From NCBI RefSeq assembly GCF_026625705.1, contig NZ_CP113059.1, positions 3,162,001-3,226,000 on the forward strand: DNA of 64,000 nt, read 5' to 3'. The notes below the pieces were generated by a model that was given only the letters and a program-made list of their open reading frames with translations, was not told the origin of the DNA and ran no database searches. This document shows positions 24,428 through 33,743 of this stretch, in pieces (position 1 is the first letter of the stretch; each line of letters opens with the position of its first letter). This stretch comes from Pedobacter sp. SL55 (GTDB lineage: Bacteria; Bacteroidota; Bacteroidia; Sphingobacteriales; Sphingobacteriaceae). The translations under genes were made by a program, and so were the position numbers.

Positions 24428-27025
24428 TTACTTAGCCTCATTAAGAAACACAAATTGATGATCGAACATATCTAACTTGATTTTACTGTCCTTATCAACC
24501 TTACCAGCTAATATTTCTTTTGATAACTCGTTTAAAATGCGTTTTTGTATTACCCTTTTTAACGGACGGGCACCAAACTGAGGATCATAGCCTAATTCTG
24601 CCAACCAATCTAAAGCTTCGGTGCTGGCTTCCATAGTAATTCCCATTTCGGCTAAAGTATCTTGAACGTGTTTAAATTGTAAATCAACAATGTTTCTAAT
24701 CTCGCTTCTTTGTAGTGGAGTAAACATAATCAGTTCATCAATTCTGTTTAAAAACTCAGGGCGAATGGTTTGTTTCAGTAACTCAAACAACTCGTTTTTA
24801 GTTTTAGCTACAATGCTATCCCTTTGTTCTTCATCAAAATCTTTAAAATTATCTTGAATTAAATGCGAACCAATGTTAGAAGTCATGATGATGATGGTGT
24901 TTTTAAAGTTTACCACACGACCTTTGTTATCGGTCAACCTTCCATCATCTAGCATTTGCAGCAAGATATTGAATACATCTGGATGTGCTTTTTCAATTTC
25001 ATCCAATAAGACCACCGAATATGGTTTTCTACGAACTGCTTCCGTCAATTGTCCACCTTCATCGTAACCCACGTATCCTGGAGGCGCACCAATTAAACGG
25101 CTTACCGCATGACGTTCTTGATACTCGCTCATGTCAATTCTGGTCATGGCGTTTTCATCATTAAATAAGAACTCGGCCAATGCTTTTGCTAATTCTGTTT
25201 TACCTACACCAGTTGTACCCAAGAAAATGAAAGAGCCAATAGGCTTACGTTTATCTTGCAAACCGGCACGTGAGCGACGGATCGCATCGGAAATGGCTTC
25301 GATCGCTTCATCTTGTCCTGCTACACGTTTGTGCAATTCTTCCTCTAGATTAAGCAATTTTTCGCGTTCGCTAGAAACTAACTTTGTTACCGGAATGCCA
25401 GTCCAACGGCCAACCACACCAGCAATATCATCAGCAGTTACTTCTTCCTTCAGCATTCGGCTTTCGTCTTGTCTACTTGCCAAATCAGCTTTCAGTTTTT
25501 CAACTTTATCTTGCGCTTCTTTAATTTTTCCGTAACGTAGTTCTGCTACCTTTCCATAATCGCCTGCACGCTCTGCTTGTTCGGCTTCCAATTTATAAGC
25601 TTCAATTTGCTCAATTTCAGTATTTACGGCATCAACCAAATCTTTTTCGCCTTGCCATTTTGCTTTAAACTCATCACGCTCTGCAGCTAAATTGGCAATT
25701 TGTTCGCTCAATTCTTTTACCTTGCTTTCGTCTTTTTCACGTTTGATGGCTTCACGTTCAATTTCCAAACGCATTATCTCACGCTCTAGTGCATCTACAT
25801 TTTCTGGCACACTGTCCATTTCCATACGTAGTTTCGATGCCGCCTCGTCCATTAAATCGATGGCTTTATCTGGTAAAAAGCGATCAGCAATGTAGCGTTG
25901 GCTCATTTCTACGGCAGCAATAATTGCTTCGTCTTTGATACGTACTTTATGGTGCGTTTCGTAGCGTTCTTTCAAGCCACGTAAAATCGAAATGGCATCT
26001 TGCGTATCGGGTTCATCAACCATTACTTTCTGGAAACGACGTTCCAAAGCTTTATCCTTCTCCAAATATTTCTGATACTCATCTAAAGTAGTGGCGCCAA
26101 TAGCCCTTAGCTCGCCACGGGCTAGGGCAGGCTTTAAGATGTTTGCGGCATCCATAGCACCTTCGCCACCGCCAGCGCCAACCAAAGTGTGTATTTCGTC
26201 AATAAAAAGGATGATCTCGCCATCGCTTTGCGTTACTTCTTTTACAACGGCTTTTAAACGTTCTTCGAACTCTCCTTTATATTTTGCTCCCGCGATGAGG
26301 GCGCCCATATCTAAAGAGTACACCACTTTTGATTTTAGATTTTCTGGAACATCGCCCTTGATAATTCTAAAGGCAATGCCTTCGGCTATGGCCGTTTTAC
26401 CTACACCAGGTTCACCAATTAAGATAGGGTTGTTCTTTGTTCTACGAGATAAGATTTGTATCACACGTCTAATCTCTTCGTCGCGGCCAATTACCGGATC
26501 TAGCTTACCACTCTCGGCGTATTCATTTAAATTACGGGCATATTTACCCAGCGCTTGGTAGGTAGCTTCTGCATTTTGATCGGTTACTCGGTTATCTCCA
26601 CGCAATTCAGTGATTGCTTTTTTGAGGTCTTTTTCGTTTACACCTTGATCTTTTAACAGTTTAGCTGTAGCGTCGTTTGTTGCTAAAATTCCCAATAAGA
26701 TATGCTCTACGGATACAAACTCATCTTTAAATTCTTTTAAAAAAGATTGTGCTTTTTGAAGTGCCGTATTGGCGTTAGATGATAAATAAATATTGCTGCC
26801 ACTTACTTTTGGGAATTTAGCAATATCATCATCTAGTTTTTGGTTAAGTGTATTTAGATGTACGTTTAGTTTCTTTAAAACGTAGGAAATCACATTTTCA
26901 TCAACAGTTAGCAAGCCTTTGAGCAGATGCGCTGTTTCTACGGCCTGTTGCTGGTTGCCTTGTGCAATTTCAGAGGCTTTTTGTACAGCCTCTTGGGCCT
27001 TTATTGTAAAATTGTTGAAATTCAT
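24428..27025 (-). CDS. clpB: ATP-dependent disaggregase ClpB
   Basis: 865-residue AAA+ chaperone that, with DnaK, pulls proteins out of aggregates. Start at [15 protein letters not shown], the family start; an upstream in-frame extension is not conserved in kind. Domains: Clp N domain (1-145), AAA1 with Walker A GEPGVGKT near 205 and Walker B LFIDEIH, the coiled-coil middle domain (~400-520, Glu/Lys-rich) that marks ClpB rather than ClpA/C, AAA2 with GTTGVGKT near 605 and LLDEIEKAH, and the C-terminal domain with [10 protein letters not shown]. Length is normal. Alone on its transcript. No HrcA CIRCE element was found upstream. Confidence 0.98.
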   Translation of the reverse strand: MNFNNFTIKAQEAVQKASEIAQGNQQQAVETAHLLKGLLTVDENVISYVLKKLNVHLNTLNQKLDDDIAKFPKVSGSNIYLSSNANTALQKAQSFLKEFKDEFVSVEHILLGILATNDATAKLLKDQGVNEKDLKKAITELRGDNRVTDQNAEATYQALGKYARNLNEYAESGKLDPVIGRDEEIRRVIQILSRRTKNNPILIGEPGVGKTAIAEGIAFRIIKGDVPENLKSKVVYSLDMGALIAGAKYKGEFEERLKAVVKEVTQSDGEIILFIDEIHTLVGAGGGEGAMDAANILKPALARGELRAIGATTLDEYQKYLEKDKALERRFQKVMVDEPDTQDAISILRGLKERYETHHKVRIKDEAIIAAVEMSQRYIADRFLPDKAIDLMDEAASKLRMEMDSVPENVDALEREIMRLEIEREAIKREKDESKVKELSEQIANLAAERDEFKAKWQGEKDLVDAVNTEIEQIEAYKLEAEQAERAGDYGKVAELRYGKIKEAQDKVEKLKADLASRQDESRMLKEEVTADDIAGVVGRWTGIPVTKLVSSEREKLLNLEEELHKRVAGQDEAIEAISDAIRRSRAGLQDKRKPIGSFIFLGTTGVGKTELAKALAEFLFNDENAMTRIDMSEYQERHAVSRLIGAPPGYVGYDEGGQLTEAVRRKPYSVVLLDEIEKAHPDVFNILLQMLDDGRLTDNKGRVVNFKNTIIIMTSNIGSHLIQDNFKDFDEEQRDSIVAKTKNELFELLKQTIRPEFLNRIDELIMFTPLQRSEIRNIVDLQFKHVQDTLAEMGITMEASTEALDWLAELGYDPQFGARPLKRVIQKRILNELSKEILAGKVDKDSKIKLDMFDHQFVFLNEAK

Positions 27026-27509
27026 AATATTGTTTTCTTTTTTAATTAACCACAAAAACACAAAGCGCACCAAGGCAATTGTGTTTAATTATGGTTATTA
27101 CGCTAAGGTCAAAACAAATGCCATCGAACAAATGATTTTCTAAATCGGAAATTTTGTCGTAGATAAAATATTATTACTGAATAATTGTCTGGTAATTAGT
27201 GTTTTATGATGAAAAAATGGCAGAGGAGAGGGAAGTGACCAATAAACAAGCACCAATAATCAAGGAGTTGATAATCCAATCATCAAAAATCTGCGAGTAT
27301 TTAAGGAAACTTAACCAATAATTCCCAGAAAATCGGGATTTCGCTTTGCTCAACAATAAAGAATAATCAAAGAGCTAAAAATCCAATCAATACCTAGCAC
27401 TGTCCGTTTCATCAGTTAAACAAATAACCAGTTAAACAATTAATAATTAACCATCAAGAATTAACCATTAACCATTCAATCGTCTATCTTTGCAACTTCT
27501 CTAAATTAA
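27026..27509. other. Intergenic region with AACCAGTTAAAC low-complexity text
   Basis: 484 bases between divergent clpB and the MFS gene. The last ~130 bases repeat variants of ACCAGTTAAACAATTAA and AATTAACCATTAACC, also seen at 9075-9165. No gene. The MFS promoter lies at its right end. Confidence 0.55.
27485..27492 (+). promoter_or_regulatory. -7 box TATCTTTG of the MFS gene
   Basis: Exact TAnnTTTG, followed by CAAC; 17 bases before the ATG at 27510. Confidence 0.6.
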
Positions 27510-28724
27510 ATGAAAACCTACATCAAAAATTACTTTAAAGTTTACGAGGGGCTATCTACACCAGCTTGGATGTTGGCTTTGGTAATGCTGGTAAATAGAA
27601 GCGGAGCAATGGTAGTTCCCTTTTTAGGGGTTTATATGGTTAAGCATTTGGGCTTTACTTTAGAAAATGCCGGAGTTTTGTTAAGCTGTTTCGGTATAGG
27701 GTCGGTAGTTGGCTCTTCGTTGGGTGGTTGGCTTACCGATAAGTTTGGACATTTTAAAGTTCAAATGTTTAGTCTAACTGGAATAGTGCCACTGTTTTTA
27801 TTGTTACCCAAATTAACAACAATGCCCACATTAGCTGCAGGCATTTTGGCTTTGAGTATGGTTAGTGATATTTTAAGACCGGCCAATTCTGTGTCTTTGG
27901 CCTATTATTCTAAACCAGAAAATGTAGTGAGAAGTTTTACGCTTAACAGGATGGCTTTAAATCTTGGGTTTTCTATAGGGCCGGCTTTGGGTGGCTTTTT
28001 AGCTGCTATTTCTTACGATTTACTTTTTTATGGAAATGCCTTTGCGGCAACTTTAGCAGCTATTATTTTTTTCGTTTACTTTAGAAATAGAGAAGGAAAC
28101 ACAAAAGAAAAAACGAGTACAGAAGAGATGGCAATTGCTTACAAGTCTCCGTATAAAGATATGCCATTTTTGGTTTTTACTTTTCTCAGCATTTTATTTG
28201 CGATTTGTTTTTTTCAATTGTTGAGCACCTTGCCACTTTATTATAGGGAGGTATACCATCTTTCTGAGAAAAATATAGGTGTAATTTTGGCTTACAGTGG
28301 GGTAGTGGTTTTTAGTTTAGAAATGCTGATTGTGCATATTGCCGAGCGAAGAACTACCGCTGCAAATGCCATTATTGTTGGAGTGGTTTGCTGTGGCTTG
28401 GCTTTCGCTTCTTTGTTAATTACCCATGGAATTTGGTTGCTGTATGTTTCTATGTTTATACTTTGCGTATCAGAAATGTTGGCGATGCCTTTTATGGCTA
28501 CGGTTACCTTGCAGCGTTCTAATGCTAAAAATAGGGGTGCTTATATGGGGTTAAATTCTTTGTCGTTATCTGCTGGGTTAATTTTTGCACCTTATTTAGG
28601 AACTAAAATTGCTGCCAATTACGGTTTTAATGTACTTTGGACCGGAACTGGGCTTTTAATGTTGCTTACTGGTGTTGGCTTTTATTTTTTGATGAAGCGA
28701 ATGAGGCTGAAAAGGGATAGTTAA
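27510..28724 (+). CDS. Major facilitator superfamily transporter
   Basis: 404 residues with twelve transmembrane helices. The cytoplasmic loop after helix 2 carries the MFS signature GGWLTDKFGHFK near residue 72, with a second half-loop AERR near 275. The overall resemblance is to the drug:H+ antiporter / sugar-efflux class of small MFS proteins (MdtH-like). Substrate cannot be told. Monocistronic, with a -7 box 17 bases before the ATG. Confidence 0.88.
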   Translation: MKTYIKNYFKVYEGLSTPAWMLALVMLVNRSGAMVVPFLGVYMVKHLGFTLENAGVLLSCFGIGSVVGSSLGGWLTDKFGHFKVQMFSLTGIVPLFLLLPKLTTMPTLAAGILALSMVSDILRPANSVSLAYYSKPENVVRSFTLNRMALNLGFSIGPALGGFLAAISYDLLFYGNAFAATLAAIIFFVYFRNREGNTKEKTSTEEMAIAYKSPYKDMPFLVFTFLSILFAICFFQLLSTLPLYYREVYHLSEKNIGVILAYSGVVVFSLEMLIVHIAERRTTAANAIIVGVVCCGLAFASLLITHGIWLLYVSMFILCVSEMLAMPFMATVTLQRSNAKNRGAYMGLNSLSLSAGLIFAPYLGTKIAANYGFNVLWTGTGLLMLLTGVGFYFLMKRMRLKRDS

Positions 28725-29255
28725 ACCACGAAGACACAAAGTTTTTTTGATGATAATTTCGATATTTTTTGAATGATATTTATTCGTCGTGAGTTTTAAT
28801 GCAATTCATTGCCGTCGGCTTTAGCGTTTAATTGCCGTCGGCTTTAGCCGAGGGATTAGAGATATTGAAAGGCATTTAGCCACTATGAAAAACAGGTTTT
28901 GGTAATTTAAACCCCATAGGAGCGAACGCGTAGGGGCGGACTTGTGTGTTTGCCCCGTAGTAAAGATATGATCCAGACTTTCGGAACATAGTATCACTAC
29001 AATTGCTTTTCAAAATAATTATCCCACATATTTTCGCCGATACTTACGCTAATTTGTATCTACTAAATCTGCGGCTTTAATCTGCGCTTATCAGTGGGTA
29101 ATACTGAGCAACTGCATTTAAAAAAACACCCGCATATTTTCACAGATACCCTCGCAGATTTCGCTAATTTATATCTGCTAAAACCTACTGTCCTTATCTG
29201 CGCTCATCAGCGGGCAATATTGAGCATTGTTTTTCAAAAAAATAGTTACATAAAA
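28725..29255. repeat. Intergenic repeats: tandem ~110-base unit and GCCGTCGGCTTTAGC pair
   Basis: Two copies of ATTGCCGTCGGCTTTAGC lie near 28809 and 28831. Further on, an imperfect tandem duplication is visible: unit 1 about 29005-29113 and unit 2 about 29114-29228, each running from GC(T/A)TTT..AAA through CATATTTTC, CTAATTT.TATCT.CTAAA, ATCTGCGCT.ATCAG.GGG to TGAGCA. Similar ATCTGCG text occurs at 42001-42090. No gene is present. Confidence 0.65.
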
Positions 29256-29280
29256 AAAGGAAGTCTTTCGAACTTCCTTT
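29256..29280 (-). terminator. Terminator of the pyrE-SRPBCC unit
   Basis: Stem AAAGGAAGT / ACTTCCTTT with a 7-base loop and a minus-strand T-run, 6 bases beyond the stop codon at 29286. Confidence 0.9.
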
Positions 29281-29285
29281 GGTTT

Positions 29286-29684
29286 TTAACCTAAAATTTT
29301 TTTCAGTTTTGTTGTCTGATGATCGGCAAGTTTTTGCAATGGGCCTGCGGCTAACATTTTCATCATCATATTTAAATCTGCTGATATGGTATGCGTGGCA
29401 ATTGTTGTGCCATTTCCGTTGTCTTTAACTGTCCACTGTAGAGACAAGTCGAACGGTGATTTTTCTGTAGGTAAGGCAATTAGCTTTTCGTTTTCTACTC
29501 TTTCGGAGATGTGAATTGCTAATTTAGCCATATTTTGGATGGTAAAGCTAGCTGTATCTGCGGTTGATACCCAATTGTAGATATTATCGGGCATCAATTG
29601 CTGATGGTTGTTTAAATCTGCTAGAAACTGATAAACTTTTTCTACTGGCAAATTAATTTCGGCGTTACTTTCAATGATTGTCAT
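29286..29684 (-). CDS. SRPBCC (START-like) family protein
   Basis: 132 residues, soluble. Opening pattern E.NAEINLPVEKVYQFLADLNNHQQLMPD, a strand pair LSLQWTVKDNGNGTTIATHTI, and a C-terminal helix ending in HQTTKLKKIL: a single SRPBCC domain that would bind a hydrophobic ligand. Follows pyrE by 30 bases and shares its terminator, a gene order found in related genomes. Function unknown. Confidence 0.82.
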   Translation of the reverse strand: MTIIESNAEINLPVEKVYQFLADLNNHQQLMPDNIYNWVSTADTASFTIQNMAKLAIHISERVENEKLIALPTEKSPFDLSLQWTVKDNGNGTTIATHTISADLNMMMKMLAAGPLQKLADHQTTKLKKILG

Positions 29685-29714
29685 TTATGTGTGGTTATAT
29701 TGTGCTATAGCAAT

Positions 29715-30368
29715 TTAAACTGTTTCGTTTTGTCCCCATTGAGATGGATTTTCACGCCACTTGTTCAAAAATTCCATATCAGATTTTGCAATGATAGCAT
29801 GCTCTGCAGCATAATCAATAAGCGCCTTGTAATTAGAAAGTGTAGAATATCTGCATTTAGCAGCTGCAAAATTATCATCTGCTTGTTGAAATCCATAGGT
29901 AAAAATAGCAACCAAACCAGCTACAGAAAGGCCAGCATTACGTAATGCATCTACCGCTTGTAAGCTGCTTTTTCCAGTAGAAATTAAATCCTCGATTACC
30001 ACAACACGTTGGCCTTCTACAACTTCTCCTTCAATTAAGCTTCCGGTTCCGTGTTCTTTTGCTTTAGCTCTTACGTAAATAAAAGGTAAACCCAATTCCT
30101 GCGCCACCAATACGCCTTGAGGTATTCCTGCGGTTGCTACACCAGCAATTACATCTACAGCTCCGTATTCTTCTTGGATCAATTGTGCCAGTTTTTGACG
30201 GATGTAAGTTCTTACCGATGGATGAGACAGGGTTATGCGATTATCGCAATAGATAGGCGATTTCCAGCCCGATGCCCAAGTAAATGGATTAGCAGGTTGT
30301 AATTTAATTGCTTTAATTTGTAATAAAAATTCAGCTACCTTTAATTCAATATCACTTTTATTATACAT
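29715..30368 (-). CDS. pyrE: Orotate phosphoribosyltransferase
   Basis: 217 residues; joins orotate and PRPP to give OMP in pyrimidine synthesis. The PRPP loop is VVVIEDLISTGKS near residue 125, with FTWASGWKSPIYCDNR near 28 (orotate-binding region) and YVRAKAKEHGTGSLIEG near 97 (flexible loop Lys and His). Its start codon shares two base pairs (CATG) with the divergent NUDIX gene, so both promoters must lie inside the opposite coding region. A -7 box TATTTTTG lies 4 bases before the ATG. Confidence 0.96.
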   Translation of the reverse strand: MYNKSDIELKVAEFLLQIKAIKLQPANPFTWASGWKSPIYCDNRITLSHPSVRTYIRQKLAQLIQEEYGAVDVIAGVATAGIPQGVLVAQELGLPFIYVRAKAKEHGTGSLIEGEVVEGQRVVVIEDLISTGKSSLQAVDALRNAGLSVAGLVAIFTYGFQQADDNFAAAKCRYSTLSNYKALIDYAAEHAIIAKSDMEFLNKWRENPSQWGQNETV

Positions 30369-30978
30369 GGCGCAAAAATACAGAATTTATATTAACGATA
30401 ATACTTTGTTTATAACTCATGAACTCCCTGTTCAGGTAGATAAGATACAACAGATTGAAGTAGAGGGTTTTGATTTTGTTTTGTTTTACGAAAAACTAAA
30501 AATAAGTAAGAAAAAGAATTATTTGTTGTTAACAAAAAATCCAACAGCGGTATTTAAAAAGATAAGAAATGATTTGACGGTAATTAAAGCTGCTGGAGGT
30601 TTGGTAACCAACGCAAAAGGAGAGTTTCTTTTCATTTTTAGGAATAAAAAGTGGGATTTACCTAAGGGAAAGGTAGATAAAGGCGAAAAAGTGAAAGATG
30701 CCGCAGTACGTGAAGTAGAAGAAGAGTGTGGCGTTAAAATAGAAAAACGTAACGATAGGATTTGTAAAACCTACCATGTTTACGAAATGGGTGGCGAATT
30801 GATTTTGAAAAGAACTAGTTGGTACCACATGACAGTGAAGGGTAGCCCCAAGTTAGTGCCACAGGTTGAAGAAGGGATTACCGAAGCAGTTTGGATAGCT
30901 CCGCATGAAATTAAAGCTAAAATAAAAAATACCTATGCCTTAATCACAGATGTTTTAAAGAAAGAGAAGTTAGTTTGA
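30367..30978 (+). CDS. NUDIX hydrolase
   Basis: 203 residues. The Nudix box GKVDKGEKVKDAAVREVEEECGV (near residues 98-120) is complete, including the REVEEECG core. About 75 residues precede the domain, an extension of unknown role common to this Bacteroidota group. Such enzymes cleave nucleoside diphosphate derivatives. The ATG overlaps the pyrE ATG on the other strand by two bases. Start chosen by the MAQKYRIYIN context; the next Met is far downstream. Confidence 0.9.
   Translation: MAQKYRIYINDNTLFITHELPVQVDKIQQIEVEGFDFVLFYEKLKISKKKNYLLLTKNPTAVFKKIRNDLTVIKAAGGLVTNAKGEFLFIFRNKKWDLPKGKVDKGEKVKDAAVREVEEECGVKIEKRNDRICKTYHVYEMGGELILKRTSWYHMTVKGSPKLVPQVEEGITEAVWIAPHEIKAKIKNTYALITDVLKKEKLV
30373..30380 (-). 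promoter_or_regulatory. -7 box TATTTTTG of pyrE (inside the NUDIX gene)
   Basis: Exact TAnnTTTG on the minus strand with only CGCC before the pyrE ATG. It overlaps codons 3-5 of the divergent gene. No -33 TTTG at the right distance. Confidence 0.45.
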
Positions 30979-31311
30979 TTTTGGTTTGTTGTTGCTTGAT
31001 TATTAATTGAAAAGTCTGAAAGTTTAGCCGCTCGTTACTTGGCTTGATATTTCAAAGAAACTATTCTAGCTAGGTTTTGAGTAATTATGAAAGATTGATA
31101 TACTTCTTTTTTATACTGACTTCTTAAAAGCCAAACTATTGCACATTAACTTACACTTGCTACGCTTGTAAAGAATAAGGTTGAAACATCAACATACCAT
31201 CAACAACCCTTGCAATGTCCTTCAAACCATACTCCAACACCACTAAAAATCTAACAGTCTATCTATCCATTTAATACGAAAATATGTACAGCCCCCTTAA
31301 ATAAGAGGTAT
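30979..31311. other. Intergenic, nothing recognised
   Basis: 333 bases between the NUDIX gene and the broken nuclease gene. No ORF, hairpin or repeat stands out. Confidence 0.5.
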
Positions 31312-32217
31312 ATGACAAAATTTTGGGTTAGGAACGTTAAATTTATACCTTTCATCTTATCAAAGCTAACTCAATTGAAACCTAACAAAGACTGGCAAGG
31401 TTACGAGCACATCGTAAAGTACTTCTATCAAGCCCTTGGACGCTTAAATGGTGTTAAAATACTCGGCTATGGTAATTCCTGTAGGATCAAGGGCAAATCA
31501 GACTCTAGTTATCAAATAGATGTTTTAACTCAGACAACTATCAAGGATAATTCCTCTCGTACAGCAATAGAATGTAAATACCTTAATAAGAAAGTCGGCA
31601 GAGATGTAGTATTGAAATTGAGTGCTTTGCTTGAAGATACAGGTATTGAAAAAGGCATTATCGTCTCAAAGAATGGTTTTACTAAAGAGGCGCTGAAATA
31701 CGCTGAACATAAGAGCATTCGATTGGCGGAGCTATATGATTATAAGAAATACGAAGTAGGAAAGGATGCTATCAATATTGCAAATATAACATTGAACTTA
31801 AATTTTACTTTGACTAGACCCGAAATATTGAGCGTAAAAGTAGATGATGTAGAGCTTAAATCTACTTCTACTATTCTAGGGCCAATCTGGTATGGTAATA
31901 TACAAACTAATAGCAAACCTCCTGTTGGATTGTAAGCCTATATCGATGACTTTAGACGAGAGTTGGGCAGATTAGATCTAATTGGCGAAGTGAAATCTAA
32001 AGATGTTAACTTCCCCGAAGGTTCAATGTTTAACGGAAACCAAGAGCTGAATGGTGAAGTCGTAACTAAATTATCCTTAACAGGGAAACTTACATCAAAT
32101 AGTGATGTGCACACCCATGAAATAACATTTGTAGATAAGATATCGTTGATCATGAAGAATATCTTTGAGGAAGAGACATTTGCCATAACGCAACATGGTG
32201 CTATAGATAGAATTTAA
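31312..32217 (+). pseudogene. Mrr-like restriction-endonuclease-fold protein, interrupted by an in-frame TAA
   Basis: The first part (207 residues, 31312-31935) holds a PD-(D/E)xK nuclease core: YEHIVKYFYQAL, Asp in YQIDVL near residue 65, then the E-x-K in AIECKYLNKKVGRDVV near 86, and GIIVSKNGFTKEALKYAE near 122. This is the Mrr/type IV layout. After TAA at 31933 the same frame continues open for 93 codons (AYIDDFRRELGRLDLIGEVKSK...), so one base change in the stop would restore a ~300-residue protein. Either a recent pseudogene, a sequencing error, or a shortened but functional nuclease. A low-GC accessory gene with no methylase partner. Confidence 0.7.
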
Positions 32218-32290
32218 TATAAATGAGAAAAGACTAATATCCAAGAAAACTGTCTAATCCCTTAAGTTGTAGATTTCGGTGATAGTAGCC

Positions 32291-32672
32291 AGTCCATTCC
32301 GTTCCAAACTGTCCACTCCAACTGATCATTTTTGTTTTTCATCCCGACTGCGTTTCTCACCCACCACTTACATTTCTCCATCCCAACACCATCGGCGATC
32401 AAGCATCTTCACCAGCCTTTTGCGTAGCAAAAGCACAGGAATGCCCCTCAGATACTGCTAAATAACCCTATTTAAATTTAGGTCAACAAGCCACATCGAA
32501 ACTTTGCGAAAAAACCGATTATAAAGCGATCAGAGTCGTTAAAATATATTAACTGTCACATCATCTCAAACCACAGGGATACACGATAAAACAAGCTTAA
32601 AATCAGTCGACTGGACACTTTCAAGCGAAATAGACTGGACACTTTGGAGCGAAAAAAGTGGCCACTTTTAGG
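32291..32672. repeat. Remnant with IS21-like inverted, repeated ends
   Basis: The right side carries tandem copies CTGGACACTTTCAAGCGAAA and CTGGACACTTTGGAGCGAAA (32611-32654), then TGGCCACTTTT. The left side (32291-32325) carries the inverse: TTCCGTTCCAAACTGTCCA and a following CTGATCA. Multiple terminal repeats of this sort mark IS21-family ends, but no istA or istB is present between them (about 280 bases). It looks like a deletion relic or a MITE. Confidence 0.5.
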
Positions 32673-32692
32673 ATATTCTCCACCTGAAAGCA

Positions 32693-32729
32693 ACAATGCC
32701 CTGCAACGGTTTAAGTTACAGGGCATTGT
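32693..32729 (-). terminator. Hairpin after tRNA-Lys
   Basis: Perfect 11-base stem ACAATGCCCTG / CAGGGCATTGT with a 15-base loop, directly after tRNA-Lys on the minus strand. Confidence 0.75.
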
Positions 32730-32741
32730 CAATTTTGGTTG

Positions 32742-32814
32742 TGATCCCGCTGGGATTCGAACCCAGGACCACTACATTAAAAGTGTAATGCTCTACCAGC
32801 TGAGCTACGGAATC
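32742..32814 (-). tRNA. tRNA-Lys (anticodon TTT)
   Basis: On the minus strand the acceptor stem GATTCCG / CGGGATC pairs (one G-U), the D arm GCTCAGCTGGTAGAGC, the anticodon arm TTACA-CTTTTAA-TGTAG with anticodon TTT, and the T arm CTGGG-TTCGAAT-CCCAG are all canonical. 73 bases; CCA is not encoded. A weak -7 box (TATATTCG) lies about 38 bases upstream. Confidence 0.97.
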
Positions 32815-33026
32815 TTTCTTGCTTAGAAGAACTTCTTCGTTTTAAGGAGGTGCGAATATAGAAATAGGTTTAATTACCTCCAAATAAAAAATACAGATAA
32901 GTTGTAGTACGTTGATTTAGAGTTTAATTATTTCAAAGATAGCATAGGGCTAATTATGATTTATAAGAAAAAGAAACCCTAATGTAACATAAATGGTTTT
33001 TGGCACCAGCAAGTGCATATAGATTG

Positions 33027-33034
33027 TATATTTG
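33027..33034 (+). promoter_or_regulatory. -7 box TATATTTG, 3 bases before the ubiX ATG
   Basis: Exact TAnnTTTG. TTT separates it from ATG at 33038, predicting a leaderless mRNA. An upstream TTTG (32999) has a 24-base spacer, longer than normal. Confidence 0.45.
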
Positions 33035-33037
33035 TTT

Positions 33038-33604
33038 ATGCAAAAAAAGAAGAAAATTGTTGTAGCCATTACTGGTGCCAGTGGCGCCATATATGCTAAA
33101 CTATTGCTAGATAACTTAAGGTTATTGAAAGAGCAGATAGATAAAGTTGGTGTGGTAATGTCTGATAATGCGAAAGAAGTATGGCGTTACGAATTAGGTA
33201 ATGATGATTACAATAAGTACGATTTTGATTTTTATGCAAAAATGGATTTCAATGCACCTTTTGCATCGGGTTCTGCTAAATACGATACGATGATTATTGT
33301 GCCTTGCTCAATGGGAGCCTTAGGACGCATTGCCCATGGCATTTCGAACGATCTAATTTCTCGTGCTGCCGACGTAATTTTAAAGGAACGTAGAAAACTT
33401 ATTGCTGTAGTTAGAGATACCCCGTTTAGTCTAATCCACCTAAATAACATGAAAATGGTAACCAAAGCGGGAGGAATAATTTGTCCGGCAAACCCCTCTT
33501 TTTACAGCTTACCTAAAACAATTGAAGAGGTAGCGCAAACTGTGGTAGATAGAGTAATTGATTTGGCTGGTTTAGAGAAAGCCAGTTATCGTTGGAACGA
33601 TTAA
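33038..33604 (+). CDS. ubiX: UbiX-type flavin prenyltransferase
   Basis: 188 residues. Makes prenylated FMN, the cofactor of UbiD-family decarboxylases. FMN loop GASGAIYAKLL near residue 12, PCSMGALGRIAHGISNDLI near 88-106, and ERRKLIAVVRDTPFSLIHL near 115 match the family throughout. Start at the ATG preceded by a -7 box; the TTG two codons upstream lies within that box. No ubiD nearby. Because the window encodes the futalosine pathway (mqnE, mqnA), it probably supplies prFMN for the decarboxylation step of menaquinone synthesis; this link is inferred. Confidence 0.94.
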   Translation: MQKKKKIVVAITGASGAIYAKLLLDNLRLLKEQIDKVGVVMSDNAKEVWRYELGNDDYNKYDFDFYAKMDFNAPFASGSAKYDTMIIVPCSMGALGRIAHGISNDLISRAADVILKERRKLIAVVRDTPFSLIHLNNMKMVTKAGGIICPANPSFYSLPKTIEEVAQTVVDRVIDLAGLEKASYRWND

Positions 33605-33725
33605 CCGGTTTTCAGTTATCAATAAACAGTTGCAATTTCCAATAGTTTCATGAGCTAACTGTAAGCTATTTGTAATGATTGCTCATTGTCTCAAATCTCA
33701 TATCTCAATACTCACGTCTAATCCT

Positions 33726-33733
33726 TATCTTTG
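33726..33733 (+). promoter_or_regulatory. -7 box TATCTTTG of mtaB
   Basis: Exact TAnnTTTG followed by CAAC, 10 bases before the ATG at 33744. This also fixes the start over longer in-frame alternatives. Confidence 0.6.
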
Positions 33734-33743
33734 CAACCTTATT

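Noticed and set aside
27026-27509. CIRCE or heat-shock operator upstream of clpB
   Set aside because: No TTAGCACTC-N9-GAGTGCTAA repeat was found.
29691-29945. 84-codon frame antisense to pyrE
   Set aside because: It lies within pyrE and has no domain; a shadow ORF.
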